Source of the DNA: an uncultured Pelagibacteraceae bacterium | GTDB lineage: Bacteria; Pseudomonadota; Alphaproteobacteria; Pelagibacterales; Pelagibacteraceae | Length of the DNA stretch: 59,166 nucleotides | Direction: 5' to 3' | NCBI GenBank assembly: GCA_902566775.1 | Contig: CACFKF010000001.1 | Span: 1-59,166, forward strand | Shown: piece by piece, positions 18,175 to 28,735 of the stretch | Numbering within the stretch: the first letter of the stretch is position 1 | How the letters are laid out: every line of letters starts with the position of its first letter | Position numbers and translations under genes: made by a program | The notes under the pieces: model-generated | The model's input: the letters and a program-made list of their open reading frames with translations, nothing else | Database searches by the model: none | What the model was told of the DNA's origin: nothing

Positions 18175-19329
18175 ATGAAAAAATTGATTTTTAAAAAATT
18201 TGCAAAGGATGTTTTTCAATTTTTCTTGCTAGTTTCTATTAGTATTTCTTTAATTGTATGGGTAATTCAAGCAGTAAATTTTTTAGATTTTGTCACAGAA
18301 GATGGGCATGGATTTAAAGTATACTTTCTATACACTTTATTAAGTCTTCCAAAAATATTTAGCAAAATCCTTCCATTCATTTATTTTATTAGCTTGTTTT
18401 ATATTATTTTAAAATATGAAAATGAAAATGAACTAATTATTTTCTGGTCTATAGGAATAAAAAAAATAGAATTTGTAAATGTATTGTTAAAATTTTCAAT
18501 ATTTTATCTAATATTACAACTGTTATTTACAACATATATAGTCCCAACAACATTAGATAAAGCCAGATCCTATATTAGAGGATCTAATGTTGATCTATTT
18601 TCTTCAATAATACAAGAAAAAAAATTTATAGATACAGTAAAAAATTTAACAATTTTTGTTGAAAAAAAAAATAGTAATGGAGATTTAAAAAATATTTTTT
18701 TAAAAGAAAAAATTGGAAAAAATGAATCTCAAACTATAATTGCTAAAAGTGGTAAAATACAAAAATTTAATAACAATAACACTTTATTACTTTTTGATGG
18801 AAAAATAATTAATATTAATAATAGAAAAATAAATTCTTTTGAATTTTCAAAAACTGAAATCAATCTTTCAAAATTTACAACTAAAACCACCATGCATCCT
18901 AAAATCCAAGAAATTAGAACATATGATGTTTTGTCATGCATTGTTAGATTAAAAAATTTTAACAATGGTTATATTTCTAATTTTTTTGCAACTAATAAAA
19001 AATTAAATAACTGTATAGAAAAGAATTTAAAAGATACTTTCCAAGAAATTTTTAAAAGATTGATATCTCCTTTCTACTTACTAACACTATGCTCAATAGC
19101 TTGCGTAATTATCATCAAATCTAAAGATGATTATGAATTTTTAAAACATAAATTTGTTTTGTTCGTTTTGGGAGTGATTACAATTATTATCTCTGAAATT
19201 TCAATAAAATATTCTTCAACAAATACCTTACAAAACATTTACATATTTTCTTTACCTGTTTTATTTTTAATAATCATATATTTTTATATAAAATTTAAAT
19301 TAAAAAAACCTAATTTAATTAATCAATGA
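18175..19329 (+). CDS. lptF: LPS export permease LptF
   Basis: LptF and LptG form the membrane part of the LptB2FG ABC transporter that extracts lipopolysaccharide from the inner membrane. The 384-residue protein has membrane segments near the N terminus (FFLLVSISISLIVWVIQAVN and two more before residue 130), a periplasmic jellyroll region at about 140-290, and three C-terminal segments. The stop overlaps the lptG start by four bases (ATGA). Neighbours lptG and lptD confirm the assignment; LptF versus LptG is assigned by order. Confidence 0.92.
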   Translation: MKKLIFKKFAKDVFQFFLLVSISISLIVWVIQAVNFLDFVTEDGHGFKVYFLYTLLSLPKIFSKILPFIYFISLFYIILKYENENELIIFWSIGIKKIEFVNVLLKFSIFYLILQLLFTTYIVPTTLDKARSYIRGSNVDLFSSIIQEKKFIDTVKNLTIFVEKKNSNGDLKNIFLKEKIGKNESQTIIAKSGKIQKFNNNNTLLLFDGKIININNRKINSFEFSKTEINLSKFTTKTTMHPKIQEIRTYDVLSCIVRLKNFNNGYISNFFATNKKLNNCIEKNLKDTFQEIFKRLISPFYLLTLCSIACVIIIKSKDDYEFLKHKFVLFVLGVITIIISEISIKYSSTNTLQNIYIFSLPVLFLIIIYFYIKFKLKKPNLINQ

Positions 19330-20405
19330 TTTTTAATACTTACAAAAAATATATTTTAGGCCTGTTTGCAAAGACTTTGATAGAAGTAATTTTAGTTTTT
19401 TTTTCTTTAATACTTATAATAAATTTATTTGAAGAAATAAATTTTTTAAGAGATGAAAACGTTAGTGGTTATTATCCGATATTTTTAGCTTTGCTTAATT
19501 CTCCATCTATTATTTTTGATATAATGCCATTTATCTTTTTGATTTCTACTTTGTTATTTTTTATTAAACTAATAAACAAAAGTGAACTATCTATCTTTAA
19601 GTACACTGGAATAACCAATAATCAAATATTAAGTATCATGGTAATGTTTTCTTTTATCGTAGGATTGTTTCTAATATTTGGTTATTATACTTTTTCTTCA
19701 AAACTAAAAAGTCAATATCTTTTAAAAAAAAATAAATTTACATCTGATGATAAATATTTAGCTGTCATAACTGAAAATGGTTTATGGATAAGAGATGAAG
19801 TAAATGGAACAATAAACATAACAAATGCCGATAAAATAAACAACAATCTATTGATAAATGTATCCATAGTTCAATTTGATAAAAATTTTAAGTTATTGCA
19901 AGTGATTGAAAGTAATGAGGTAAATATTAAATCAAAAAATTGGAAAATTAATGAACCTTTTATAACTAAAAAAAATACTACAAATAAATTGAAGACTATT
20001 AATTTGAATAGCAACTTTGATATAGAAATAATTAACAATTTGTTTTCTAATCTTTCATCAATGTCTTTGCTGCAATTAAGAAAGCTAAAAAAAGATTATA
20101 ATAAGCTAGGTTATTCGATAGTGGGTATCAAAGTATATGAGAATAAAATTTATTCTGTACCTATTTATCTAGCAATAATGACTCTTTTATCGGGGATAAT
20201 TATGTTTAACTCAAAATACAAAAAAAGCAAAATTTTTAATGTTATTTTGGGCATCTCATTATCAGTTATAATATATTATGTTAATTATTTTTCGGGCCTT
20301 CTTGGTGAAACTGGAAAAATACCTATAGTTCTATCAGTATGGTTGCCTTTGATTATTTTAATTTTAATTAGCTCAATTGGATTGGTCAGACTAAATGAAA
20401 AATAA
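19326..20405 (+). CDS. lptG: LPS export permease LptG
   Basis: The partner permease of LptF, 359 residues, with the same layout: N-terminal segments (LIEVILVFFSLILIINLFEE), a central periplasmic domain and C-terminal segments ending in LSVWLPLIILILISSIGLVRL. The sequence LFEEINFLRD and the region SPSIIFDIMPFIFLISTL are typical of the YjgP/YjgQ family. It overlaps lptF by four bases and lptD by eleven, so the three are likely translated from one message. Confidence 0.93.
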   Translation: MIFNTYKKYILGLFAKTLIEVILVFFSLILIINLFEEINFLRDENVSGYYPIFLALLNSPSIIFDIMPFIFLISTLLFFIKLINKSELSIFKYTGITNNQILSIMVMFSFIVGLFLIFGYYTFSSKLKSQYLLKKNKFTSDDKYLAVITENGLWIRDEVNGTINITNADKINNNLLINVSIVQFDKNFKLLQVIESNEVNIKSKNWKINEPFITKKNTTNKLKTINLNSNFDIEIINNLFSNLSSMSLLQLRKLKKDYNKLGYSIVGIKVYENKIYSVPIYLAIMTLLSGIIMFNSKYKKSKIFNVILGISLSVIIYYVNYFSGLLGETGKIPIVLSVWLPLIILILISSIGLVRLNEK

Positions 20406-23031
20406 AAAAATTTTAATATTTTTTTTTGCTATTTTTTGTTTGTTACCAATAAAAATAGTTTTTGGTGAAGAAATAATTTTTGAAACCCCAGAAATCGAAG
20501 CTTTTGAAAATGGAAATATTTTAAAAGCTTCTAAAGGTGGTAAGGCTATAATAGATAATAGTACAGAAATTATTGCTGATAAGTTTGAATATAACAAAAC
20601 AACTAAAACTCTTATAGCTGAAGGAAATGCTAAAGGTATTGATCTCCTAAATAAAGTCACTATTAATGCTGATGAACTTTTTTTTAATAAAATATCTTTT
20701 GTTTACAATGCTAAAGGAAATTCAAAAGTCGTTGATAAAATAAAAAGAATTTCAATTGAGGCAGAAGAACTTGAATACAATAAAAAAGACTCAAAATATA
20801 CAGCTAACAAAAATGTAAAAGTAGATGACAATTTGAACAATGTTATTACTGAAACTGAAAAAATGATTTATATAAAAAATGAAGAAAAAATTTTTACTGA
20901 AGGAAAAACTAGAATACTTATTGAAAAAATATACACAATAAATTCTAAAGATGTTGTTTGGTTGAGAAATGAAAAAAAATTTTCTTCTGAAAAATTTACT
21001 ACATTTCAAGACACAGAAAATAACTTTTACACAGCTGAAAAATTTAGATATTTGTCTGATAAAAAATTACTAAGAGGTAATAAAGTTACTTTAGAATCTT
21101 ACAATGAGGATAAATATTTTTTCGAAGATGTTTTTGTAAATGTTGAAACACATGAAATGCATGGTAAAGATCTTCATGTAAGTTTTAGGAAAAACACTTT
21201 TGGAAATATAGATAATGATCCAAGATTAAGGGGTAACAAAGCATATTCTGACAGAAACATAACTACTGTTTCTAAAGGAGCTTTTACCACTTGTAAAAAA
21301 AAACCGGACGAAAAGTGTCCTCCTTGGATAATAGAAGCAAAAGAAGCAATACATGATAAAAGCAAAAAAACAATCTATTATAAAAATGCTTGGTTAAAAA
21401 TTTATAATGTTCCTGTATTATATTACCCATATTTTTTTCACCCAGATCCCACGGTTAAGCGTCAGTCTGGTTTTTTAACACCTCAAATTGGAGAATCACA
21501 AACTTTAGGATCCTCAGCCTACATTCCATATTTTTATGTAATTTCTGATAAACAGGATTTAACGCTTAAACCTAGAGTTTTTACTGATAATAAATTTTCA
21601 ATTCAAACTGAATACAGAAAAGCAAGCAAAAAAATGAATCATATTTTTGACGTTAGTTTAACTCAAGGTCACGATTCTTCAGAAAATGACCAGAATGATG
21701 CAAGAAGTCATTTTTTTTCTAATTCAATTATTGATCTTGATATGCCTTCTTTTGATTTAAGTAATCTTGAAATTCAACTACAAAAAACTTCAAATAACAC
21801 TTATTTAAAATTATTTAACTTAGAATCTCCTCTTTTTGGAAATGACGGTAGTTCAGGAGGAGTTTCTACATTAAATTCATTTATAAATTTAACAGCAAAT
21901 AAGGAAGATTTAGATTTAGATGCTTCAGTAGAAGTTTATGAAAAACTCGATGAATCAAATAGTGACAGGTACGAGTTTATTCTACCCAGTTATAACTTAA
22001 ATAAAAATATAAAAAAATACGATAAATTAGATGGAACTCTAACATTCAGTTCTTCTGGTTCTCAACACATTTATGATACTAATATATTTGAAGCCCAAGT
22101 AATTAATGATTTATTGTACAGTTCGCAAGATAAATATTTAAGGAGTGGAATAAAAAATAATTACAATATCTTGTTAAAAAACGTAAACTCTGATGGAAGA
22201 AATTCGGCAAAGATTTCAAACGATCCAAAAGCTGAACTACTATCAACATTTATTTTTGATTCATCTTATCCTTTGTTTAGAGAAGGTATAAATTTTAATA
22301 ATTACTTAACGCCTAAAATATCATTGAGATACAGTCCTACTAAAATGAAAAATTTAAAGAATGAAGACAGAAGAATTAATATAAATAATATTTTTTCTTT
22401 AGATAGAATTGGTTTTGCTGATACGATAGAAAGCGGACAATCTTTAACAATCGGTACTGAGTATAAAAAATCTAGAAAAGAAAAAAAAGATAGTACACCG
22501 AAGGATGTTTTGGAATTAAGTTTGGCTACTGTATTTAGAGATGAGATTAATGAAGATATTCCAACTACCAGCTCCCTTGGGAAAAGAAGCTCAGATATAT
22601 TTGGACACATTGGTGTCGAGCCAAATAATTTTTTTAGCTCAGACTACAACTTCACAGTAGATAACAATATAGATCAATTTAAATATCATGATATAACGGC
22701 CAGTTTTAAAGTAAATAATTTTATAACATCTTTTAAGTATATTGAAGAAAAAGATAGCATAGGAAATGAGAATTATTTGCAAAATACAACTTCATATAAA
22801 TTTAATGAAAACAATTCCATTTCTTTTGCGACCAGAGAAAATAAAAAAATTGATTTAACTGAATATTATGATTTAATTTATCGTTACCAAAATGACTGTT
22901 TAACTGCAGCCATATCATATAATAAAGAATATTATGCTGACAACGATCTAAAACCAACAGAACAACTTTTCTTTTCTTTGACAATTATTCCACTTGGTTC
23001 TTATGAAACAAAAAATATACTTCCAAAATAA
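20395..23031 (+). CDS. lptD: LPS-assembly outer membrane protein LptD
   Basis: LptD inserts LPS into the outer leaflet of the outer membrane. The 878-residue protein has a signal peptide (FFFAIFCLLPIKIVFG), an N-terminal OstA jellyroll with repeated GNAKGI/NADEL strands at about 35-200, and a large C-terminal beta barrel. The family hallmark YYPYFFHPDPTVKRQSGFL is at about 340-360, shortly after paired cysteines (TTCKKKPDEKC). It sits between lptG and surA, whose product helps fold it in other Gram-negatives. It ends directly at the surA start. Confidence 0.94.
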   Translation: MKNKKILIFFFAIFCLLPIKIVFGEEIIFETPEIEAFENGNILKASKGGKAIIDNSTEIIADKFEYNKTTKTLIAEGNAKGIDLLNKVTINADELFFNKISFVYNAKGNSKVVDKIKRISIEAEELEYNKKDSKYTANKNVKVDDNLNNVITETEKMIYIKNEEKIFTEGKTRILIEKIYTINSKDVVWLRNEKKFSSEKFTTFQDTENNFYTAEKFRYLSDKKLLRGNKVTLESYNEDKYFFEDVFVNVETHEMHGKDLHVSFRKNTFGNIDNDPRLRGNKAYSDRNITTVSKGAFTTCKKKPDEKCPPWIIEAKEAIHDKSKKTIYYKNAWLKIYNVPVLYYPYFFHPDPTVKRQSGFLTPQIGESQTLGSSAYIPYFYVISDKQDLTLKPRVFTDNKFSIQTEYRKASKKMNHIFDVSLTQGHDSSENDQNDARSHFFSNSIIDLDMPSFDLSNLEIQLQKTSNNTYLKLFNLESPLFGNDGSSGGVSTLNSFINLTANKEDLDLDASVEVYEKLDESNSDRYEFILPSYNLNKNIKKYDKLDGTLTFSSSGSQHIYDTNIFEAQVINDLLYSSQDKYLRSGIKNNYNILLKNVNSDGRNSAKISNDPKAELLSTFIFDSSYPLFREGINFNNYLTPKISLRYSPTKMKNLKNEDRRININNIFSLDRIGFADTIESGQSLTIGTEYKKSRKEKKDSTPKDVLELSLATVFRDEINEDIPTTSSLGKRSSDIFGHIGVEPNNFFSSDYNFTVDNNIDQFKYHDITASFKVNNFITSFKYIEEKDSIGNENYLQNTTSYKFNENNSISFATRENKKIDLTEYYDLIYRYQNDCLTAAISYNKEYYADNDLKPTEQLFFSLTIIPLGSYETKNILPK

Positions 23032-23961
23032 ATGAAAAAAATTTTTTCATTACTTATTCTTTTCAATTTTTTTATTAATTATCCTGCGTATTCTAATGAA
23101 ATCTATGTAGTCTTGAAAGTTAACAATAATGTAATAACCAATGTTGATATTGACAATGAGTATCGTTACCTTATTGCTTTAAGCCCAAGTTTACAAGACG
23201 TTGATAAAAAAACTGTGTTGAAGTTAGCTAAAGATTCAATAATAAGAGAAAAAATTAAACAAAATGAATTAAATAATTTTTATGATTTAAGTATAAAAAA
23301 TAAATTCGTTGATAGAATTGTTTCTAATTTTTATAAAAACATGGGAATGAATAATATAAATGAATTCAAAAATTATTTATCAAAATATAATTTAAATTAT
23401 GAAGATATAGAAATGAAAATTAGCATAGAAGCTGCTTGGAACGATTTGATATATAAAAAATTTGCATCTAGTGTTGAAATTAATGAGTTAGAACTAAAAA
23501 AAAGAATAAAAAAAACCATTTTAGATCGTAAAGAGCAAAATTCATATCTTATTTCTGAAATTTTATTTACAGCAGACGATTATAATAAACTTCAAGCAAA
23601 ATATAAAAAAATTGAAAAAAGTATATTAGAAATAGGATTTAGCAACACTGCAAATATACATAGCGTATCTGAAACTGCCAAATTGGGTGGAAAAGCAGGT
23701 TGGATAAGTGAATCACAATTAAATGAAACAATCAAAAAAGAGATAAAAAATCTAAAAATTGGTGATCATACTAAAGCAATCACTATTCCGGGTGGTTTTT
23801 TAATTATAAAATTAAATGATAAAAAAACAGAAATGATAAATTTAAACTATGATGAAGAATTGAAAAAAAGAATAGAAAACGAAAAAAATTCTCAACTTAA
23901 AAATTTCTCTGAAATATATTTTAAAAAAATAAAAAAAAATTCTACAATAAGTGAAATATAA
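23032..23961 (+). CDS. surA: SurA-like periplasmic peptidyl-prolyl isomerase/chaperone
   Basis: A 309-residue exported protein with signal segment IFSLLILFNFFINYPAYS, a SurA-type N-terminal chaperone region (VVLKVNNNVITNVDIDNEYRYL) and one parvulin-like domain recognised by KLGGKAGWISESQLNETIKKEI and IPGGFLIIKLNDKK. SurA escorts outer-membrane proteins such as LptD, encoded immediately upstream. E. coli SurA has two parvulin domains; this one has one. The start abuts the lptD stop and the end overlaps pdxA by eleven bases. Confidence 0.88.
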   Translation: MKKIFSLLILFNFFINYPAYSNEIYVVLKVNNNVITNVDIDNEYRYLIALSPSLQDVDKKTVLKLAKDSIIREKIKQNELNNFYDLSIKNKFVDRIVSNFYKNMGMNNINEFKNYLSKYNLNYEDIEMKISIEAAWNDLIYKKFASSVEINELELKKRIKKTILDRKEQNSYLISEILFTADDYNKLQAKYKKIEKSILEIGFSNTANIHSVSETAKLGGKAGWISESQLNETIKKEIKNLKIGDHTKAITIPGGFLIIKLNDKKTEMINLNYDEELKKRIENEKNSQLKNFSEIYFKKIKKNSTISEI

Positions 23962-24931
23962 ACCTATAATAATTGTTTCTGGGGAGCCCTATAGTACATT
24001 TTTAGAAATTTTTTATAAAATTTTTAATTCAACTTTTTATAAAAATTATAAAATTCCAATAATATTAATTGGTTCAAAAAATATAATTGAGATGCAAATG
24101 AAAAAAATGAAATACTCTTGTAAAATCAATTTAATAAAAGAAGATGAAATAAAAAAAATTAAATTAAAAAATAATAAAATTAATTTAATTGACGTTAAAT
24201 TAAATTTTAAAAAACCATTCGGTAAAATTACCAATAAATCATTTAAATATATTAATGAATGCTTCAATATTGGTATAAATATAATGAAAAAAAAAGTAGG
24301 ATTTGCCCTAATAAATGGACCGATCTCCAAAAAACATTTTCTTCAAGGTAAATATAATGGAATTACTGAGTATTTATCTAATAAAACTTGCAAAAAAAAT
24401 GAAGAAGTAATGCTAATTTACAACAAATTGCTTTCGGTTTGTCCAATCACAACGCATATTCCTTTAAAAAATGTTTCTAAACAAATTTCGTCAAATAAAA
24501 TATTAAAAAAAATAATTAAAATTGACAAATTTTATAAAAACAACTTAAAAAAAGTTCCAAAATTTGCCGTCACTGGTTTAAACCCTCATTGTGAGTCAAA
24601 TTTTAAAAATAGTGAAGAAGATAAAATAATTAAACCAGCCATTGCAAAAGCTCAAAAAAAAAATTTGAAAGTTGAAGGCCCATTTTCAGCGGATACTTTA
24701 TTTATCAAAAATAATTTAAAAAAATTTGATGTTGTTATAGGAATGTATCATGATCAAGTAATAACACCTTTAAAAACTCTATATAATTTCAATGCAATAA
24801 ACATTACTTTGGGTTTGCCTTTTATTAGAATTTCACCAGATCATGGAACAAATAATCAAATGTTGGGTAAAAAAAAATCTAACCCATCAAGTCTTAAAGA
24901 GGCTTTGATTTTTTTAAAAAAAATTAAATGA
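23951..24931 (+). CDS. pdxA: 4-hydroxythreonine-4-phosphate dehydrogenase
   Basis: PdxA oxidises 4-phosphohydroxy-L-threonine in the DXP-dependent pyridoxal phosphate pathway. The 326-residue protein has NGPISKKHFL, the metal-site histidines in CPITTHIPLKNV and GMYHDQVITPLKTL, and the family segments TGLNPHCES and GPFSADTLF. The C terminus (ISPDHGTNNQMLGK) is also typical. It lies between surA and rsmA with overlapping ends, the same order as in E. coli. Confidence 0.95.
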   Translation: MKYKPIIIVSGEPYSTFLEIFYKIFNSTFYKNYKIPIILIGSKNIIEMQMKKMKYSCKINLIKEDEIKKIKLKNNKINLIDVKLNFKKPFGKITNKSFKYINECFNIGINIMKKKVGFALINGPISKKHFLQGKYNGITEYLSNKTCKKNEEVMLIYNKLLSVCPITTHIPLKNVSKQISSNKILKKIIKIDKFYKNNLKKVPKFAVTGLNPHCESNFKNSEEDKIIKPAIAKAQKKNLKVEGPFSADTLFIKNNLKKFDVVIGMYHDQVITPLKTLYNFNAINITLGLPFIRISPDHGTNNQMLGKKKSNPSSLKEALIFLKKIK

Positions 24932-25719
24932 AAATTAGGCCAAAAAAAAGTTTAGGACAAAATTTTCTATCAGATAAAAACATAATAAAATCTATAGTTG
25001 AAATTGGAAATATCAAAAATAACAGTACAGTCCTTGAGATTGGTCCAGGAACAGGAAATTTAACTAAATTTATTTTAAAAAAAAAACCAAAAAATTTTTT
25101 TGTAATTGAAAAAGATCATAATTTAGCAAAAGTATTACACGAGAAATTTAATAACAAAATAAATATTATCAATAAAGATATCCTCAGTTTTGAATTAAAA
25201 GATATCTCAAAAGAAAAAATTATTGTATACGGAAATTTGCCATACAATATCTCAACAGAAATTTTAATTAAATGGATTACAGATAACAAAAAATTTGAAT
25301 CGTGTAAAAAACTTATTTTGATGTTCCAAAAAGAAGTAGCTGAAAGAATATTAGCAAAAACAAATTCTAAAAACTATGGAAGATTATCAATTATTTCTAA
25401 TTGGAGAATGGATATTAAAAAGGAATTTAATATAAGTCCTAATTGTTTTTTTCCAAAACCAAAAATAGATAGTACACTGTTAACCTTTGAACCTAAAAAT
25501 AAGTATTTTTATATTGACAAACCATATAACCTTGAAAAAATAACTAAAGTTTTTTTTAATCAAAGAAGAAAAATGATTAAAAATCCATTAAAACAAATTT
25601 TTAAAAAACCAGATAAAATTCTGAAAAAGCTTAAATTAGATTTAAATTTAAGACCTCAAAATTTAAGTCCTTTAAATTATTTCGAAATTACAAAAGAATA
25701 TGAAAATTTAACTAATTAA
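24928..25719 (+). CDS. rsmA: 16S rRNA dimethyladenosine methyltransferase
   Basis: RsmA (KsgA) dimethylates two adjacent adenosines near the 3' end of 16S rRNA, a late quality step in small-subunit assembly. The 263-residue protein starts [18 protein letters not shown], has the SAM-binding [15 protein letters not shown] and the catalytic [10 protein letters not shown], and ends with the typical C-terminal helical domain ([15 protein letters not shown]). It overlaps pdxA by four bases and the convergent gmk by twelve. Confidence 0.96.
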   Translation: MKIRPKKSLGQNFLSDKNIIKSIVEIGNIKNNSTVLEIGPGTGNLTKFILKKKPKNFFVIEKDHNLAKVLHEKFNNKINIINKDILSFELKDISKEKIIVYGNLPYNISTEILIKWITDNKKFESCKKLILMFQKEVAERILAKTNSKNYGRLSIISNWRMDIKKEFNISPNCFFPKPKIDSTLLTFEPKNKYFYIDKPYNLEKITKVFFNQRRKMIKNPLKQIFKKPDKILKKLKLDLNLRPQNLSPLNYFEITKEYENLTN

Positions 25720-26340
25720 TTTATTAATATGTTTTTTTATCAAGTCAACATCATAAGAATTTCTAACTTTATCAATTTCAGACTTAATTAGATTATTCAC
25801 TTCATTATAACAATTATTTAAGTCGTCATTTATAACTACATAATCATAATCTTTCCAATGTAATACATCTTGACTAAACTGTCTCATTCTTTCTTCAACA
25901 ATAAGTTTATCTTTCATATCTCTATTGGATAGTCTCTCAAATAAAACTTTTTTGCTAGGAGGTAATATGAAAAAAGTTATTAGCTTATATTTTAATTTTT
26001 TTTCTTTTATTTGCTTTGTTCCTTGCCAGTCAATGTCAAAAATTACGCTGTTTCCCTTTTTTAGATTATTAATTACAAAAGATTTACTGGTACCATAAAA
26101 ATGATTAAAAACTTTAGCATGTTCTAAAAATTCATCTTTTTGAATTAAAAATTTAAATTGATCTTCTTTTACAAAAAAATAATCTTCTCCATCTACTTCG
26201 TTTATCCTTGGTTTGCGAGTTGTATGTGATACTGATATTAAATAATAATTACTTTTTGAAAGCAATTTTGTAAGTGTAGTTTTCCCAGCCCCTGAAGGAG
26301 ATGATAAGACGATCATTACCCCATCTTCTTTTGAAGACAT
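25708..26340 (-). CDS. gmk: Guanylate kinase
   Basis: Gmk phosphorylates GMP to GDP. The 210-residue protein has the P-loop [16 protein letters not shown], the GMP-binding [20 protein letters not shown], and [14 protein letters not shown]. It is the last gene of the fabD-fabG-acpP-gmk group, ten bases after acpP. The last twelve bases overlap the end of rsmA on the other strand. Confidence 0.97.
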   Translation of the reverse strand: MSSKEDGVMIVLSSPSGAGKTTLTKLLSKSNYYLISVSHTTRKPRINEVDGEDYFFVKEDQFKFLIQKDEFLEHAKVFNHFYGTSKSFVINNLKKGNSVIFDIDWQGTKQIKEKKLKYKLITFFILPPSKKVLFERLSNRDMKDKLIVEERMRQFSQDVLHWKDYDYVVINDDLNNCYNEVNNLIKSEIDKVRNSYDVDLIKKHINKLIS

Positions 26341-26350
26341 TAAATAAAAA

Positions 26351-26590
26351 CTAGTTTTTTTTATTCTCTATAAACTTAATTGCATCACCAACAGTTAGAA
26401 TTTTCTCAGCTTCATTGTCGGAAATTTCTGATCCAAACTCTTCTTCGAATGCCATAACTAACTCTACTGTATCTAGACTGTCTGCACCTAAATCATCTAT
26501 AAAACTAGATTCTTCTGTGACTTTTGCTTCTTCTATACCTAAGTGGTCTGCAACTATTTTTCTTACCTTGTTTGAAATATCATCTGACAT
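26351..26590 (-). CDS. acpP: Acyl carrier protein
   Basis: AcpP carries growing acyl chains on phosphopantetheine attached to Ser38 in the motif [18 protein letters not shown]. The 79-residue acidic protein is full length. It follows fabG by 46 bases and precedes gmk. Codon choice is less extreme than in neighbours, in keeping with an abundant protein. A fabF gene usually follows acpP; gmk occupies that place here. Confidence 0.98.
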   Translation of the reverse strand: MSDDISNKVRKIVADHLGIEEAKVTEESSFIDDLGADSLDTVELVMAFEEEFGSEISDNEAEKILTVGDAIKFIENKKN

Positions 26591-26636
26591 TTTGTTCCTT
26601 TGTTTTAATCCGTTAATAGATTAATACTCAGTTTTG

Positions 26637-27371
26637 TCAACCCATATACATGCCACCATTAACATGTATTGTTTCTCCAGTAATATAAGATGCGGCATCA
26701 GAAGACAAAAAAGCTACCGTATTTGATACATCGTCCCCTGTACCGAGTTTAGCCATAGGAATTCTTGAAGTTAAAACTGCTTTAACACTTTCAAGAATGT
26801 TATCAGTCATTTTAGATTTAATAAAACCTGGAGAAACACAATTAATAGTAATATTTTTTTTTGCATATTCAATTGCTAAACTTTTTGACATTCCAATTAT
26901 ACCAGCCTTAGAAGCCGCATAGTTTACTTGACCCAAATTTCCTGTGTGACCTACAACCGATGTAATATTTACAACTCTTCCATATTTATTTTTTAACATT
27001 TTTTTTATTGCATACTTGCACATCAAAAATGTTGATCCCAAGTTTATATCAATTACTTTTTTCCACTCTGATTCATTCATTCTTAAAGATAGGTTGTCTT
27101 TGTTTATTCCTGCATTGTTAATCAATATGTCCAAACCTGTTAATTGTGATGAAGTATTTTCTATAAATTCTTCAATTTTTTCATGTTCTGAAATATCAAA
27201 TTTTAAGATGTTTATATTTGGAAACTCTTTTTTTAAAGCATCTAATTTTTCCGTATTTGTTCCGGTAGCCAAAACACTACCTTCCAAAGAAACAAATTTT
27301 TTTACTAAAGCTCCACCTATTGCTCCTGTCGCTCCAGTAATTAAAATTTTTTTTCCTTTAAAATTAATCAT
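26637..27371 (-). CDS. fabG: 3-oxoacyl-ACP reductase
   Basis: FabG performs the NADPH-dependent keto reduction in fatty acid elongation. The 244-residue SDR has the cofactor motif TGATGAIGGALV, the NNAG signature (LINNAGINKDN), catalytic Ser in VVNITSVVGHTG and the YAASKAG Tyr-Lys pair, and ends with the usual VNGGMYMG. It overlaps the fabD stop by eight bases, within the fabD-fabG-acpP operon. Confidence 0.97.
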   Translation of the reverse strand: MINFKGKKILITGATGAIGGALVKKFVSLEGSVLATGTNTEKLDALKKEFPNINILKFDISEHEKIEEFIENTSSQLTGLDILINNAGINKDNLSLRMNESEWKKVIDINLGSTFLMCKYAIKKMLKNKYGRVVNITSVVGHTGNLGQVNYAASKAGIIGMSKSLAIEYAKKNITINCVSPGFIKSKMTDNILESVKAVLTSRIPMAKLGTGDDVSNTVAFLSSDAASYITGETIHVNGGMYMG

Positions 27372-28296
27372 TAATATTTACTTTCTTTATATCTTCTTCT
27401 GAATTAATAGAATTTGTAATAACATTTTTATCTATTCTCTTAATTAAACCAGATAATACTTTTCCAGGACCAATTTCTATAAATTTTTTTGTACCCTTGT
27501 CTATCATTAAATTAACATTCTCTCTCCATCTAACTCTACTTTCTATTTGTTGTATCAACAAACCTTTTAGCAATGAAGAATCCTTTACTTCCTCGTTTGT
27601 TACGTTGGATATTAATGTATTTATAGGATTTTTAAAATCAGATTTTTGAATTTCATTTTCCATAATTTTTGTTGCGTTGTTCATAAGTTTACAATGAAAT
27701 GGTGCGCTTACGGGTAGTTTTATGCTTTTAATATTATTTTTCTTCAAGTCCGTCATTAATAAATCAATATCAGCCAATTTTCCACTAACAACTTGCTGAC
27801 CATTTGAATTATCATTTGCTATATAACATTCATATTTTTTTTCATTTTCATTTATAATTTTTTCAATTTGGTCGGGTGTGCTTCCAAGAATTGCTGCCAT
27901 CCCTCCTTTTCCTATTGGAACAGCCTCCTGCATAGATTTGCCTCTCTTTCTAAGTAAATTTAAAGTTTCTTGAAAACTTAGTACTTCAGCGCAAGCTAGG
28001 GCAGTATATTCCCCTAGTGAGTGTCCCGCAAAATAACCTGCTTTATTTAAATCAATTCCAAAATCTTTTTTTATTAATTGAAAAATAGAAAAACCAACTA
28101 AGAAAATTGCTGGTTGAGTATTTTCGGTTTCATTTAATTTTTCGCTTGGTCCATCCAGAATCAATTTGCTAATAGGAAATTTTAACGTTTGGTCAGCTCT
28201 AAGAAATAATTCTTTTACTGTACTAAATTTGTCATATAAATCTTTTGCCATTCCAACTGATTGTGAACCTTGGCCTGGAAAGATGACTGAAAACAT
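27364..28296 (-). CDS. fabD: Malonyl-CoA:ACP transacylase
   Basis: FabD loads malonyl groups onto ACP. The 310-residue protein opens with VIFPGQGSQSVGMAKDL, has the nucleophilic Ser in FAGHSLGEYTALA, the catalytic His in VSAPFHCKLM, and the terminal FIEIGPGKVLSGL. It is the first gene of the fab group and diverges from rpsF across 88 bases, a usual alphaproteobacterial arrangement. Confidence 0.97.
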   Translation of the reverse strand: MFSVIFPGQGSQSVGMAKDLYDKFSTVKELFLRADQTLKFPISKLILDGPSEKLNETENTQPAIFLVGFSIFQLIKKDFGIDLNKAGYFAGHSLGEYTALACAEVLSFQETLNLLRKRGKSMQEAVPIGKGGMAAILGSTPDQIEKIINENEKKYECYIANDNSNGQQVVSGKLADIDLLMTDLKKNNIKSIKLPVSAPFHCKLMNNATKIMENEIQKSDFKNPINTLISNVTNEEVKDSSLLKGLLIQQIESRVRWRENVNLMIDKGTKKFIEIGPGKVLSGLIKRIDKNVITNSINSEEDIKKVNIND

Positions 28297-28342
28297 TAAA
28301 AATTATAATCTAAACGTAGTTTTTTGTGTTGTAATTAAATAA

Positions 28343-28348
28343 TTATAA
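28343..28348 (+). promoter_or_regulatory. Probable -10 box of the rpsF-rpsR-rplI operon
   Basis: A perfect TATAAT lies 37 bases before the rpsF start in the gap between divergent fabD and rpsF. A T-rich stretch upstream gives only a weak -35 (TTTTTG at 17-base spacing). The leader of about 30 bases is too short for an elaborate structure, and I see no S6:S18-type leader motif. Confidence 0.5.
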
Positions 28349-28384
28349 TAGTATATCCTCACATTTTATAAAAGAATAATAATA

Positions 28385-28735
28385 ATGAATTTATACGAGC
28401 ATACTATAATAGCTAGACAGGATGTAAGTCCTGCTCAGATAAAACAAATTATAGAAAAATATTCAAAGATAGTTCAAAAACTAGAAGGAGAGTTAGTTAA
28501 AACTGAAAACTGGGGTTTGCTAGATTTGTCATATATTATTAGCCAAAATAAAAAAGGGAATTATATTCATTTCAAAATAAAGGGCAAAGGTGAAATTATT
28601 TCAGAATTAGAAAAAAATGAAAAAATTGATAAAAACCTATTAAAATATTTGACTATAAGAGTAAAAAAATTTGATCTAGATACAAACTATTTTTTTAATA
28701 AAGAAAAAAAGCAAGAAATAAAGAATAAAAAATAA
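28385..28735 (+). CDS. rpsF: 30S ribosomal protein S6
   Basis: S6 pairs with S18 on the platform of the small subunit. The 116-residue protein has the family start [20 protein letters not shown], the central [21 protein letters not shown] and the terminal [11 protein letters not shown] strand, then a lysine-rich tail. It is first in rpsF-rpsR-rplI, with the rpsR start overlapping its stop by one base. Confidence 0.97.
   Translation: MNLYEHTIIARQDVSPAQIKQIIEKYSKIVQKLEGELVKTENWGLLDLSYIISQNKKGNYIHFKIKGKGEIISELEKNEKIDKNLLKYLTIRVKKFDLDTNYFFNKEKKQEIKNKK

Noticed and set aside
27016-27402. 128-codon open frame opposite fabG and fabD
   Set aside because: Antisense shadow; composition is that of reversed conserved codons and there is no domain.
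28349-28384. S6:S18-binding leader motif before rpsF
   Set aside because: The leader is about 30 bases and lacks the stem with the bulged CCG typical of that motif.
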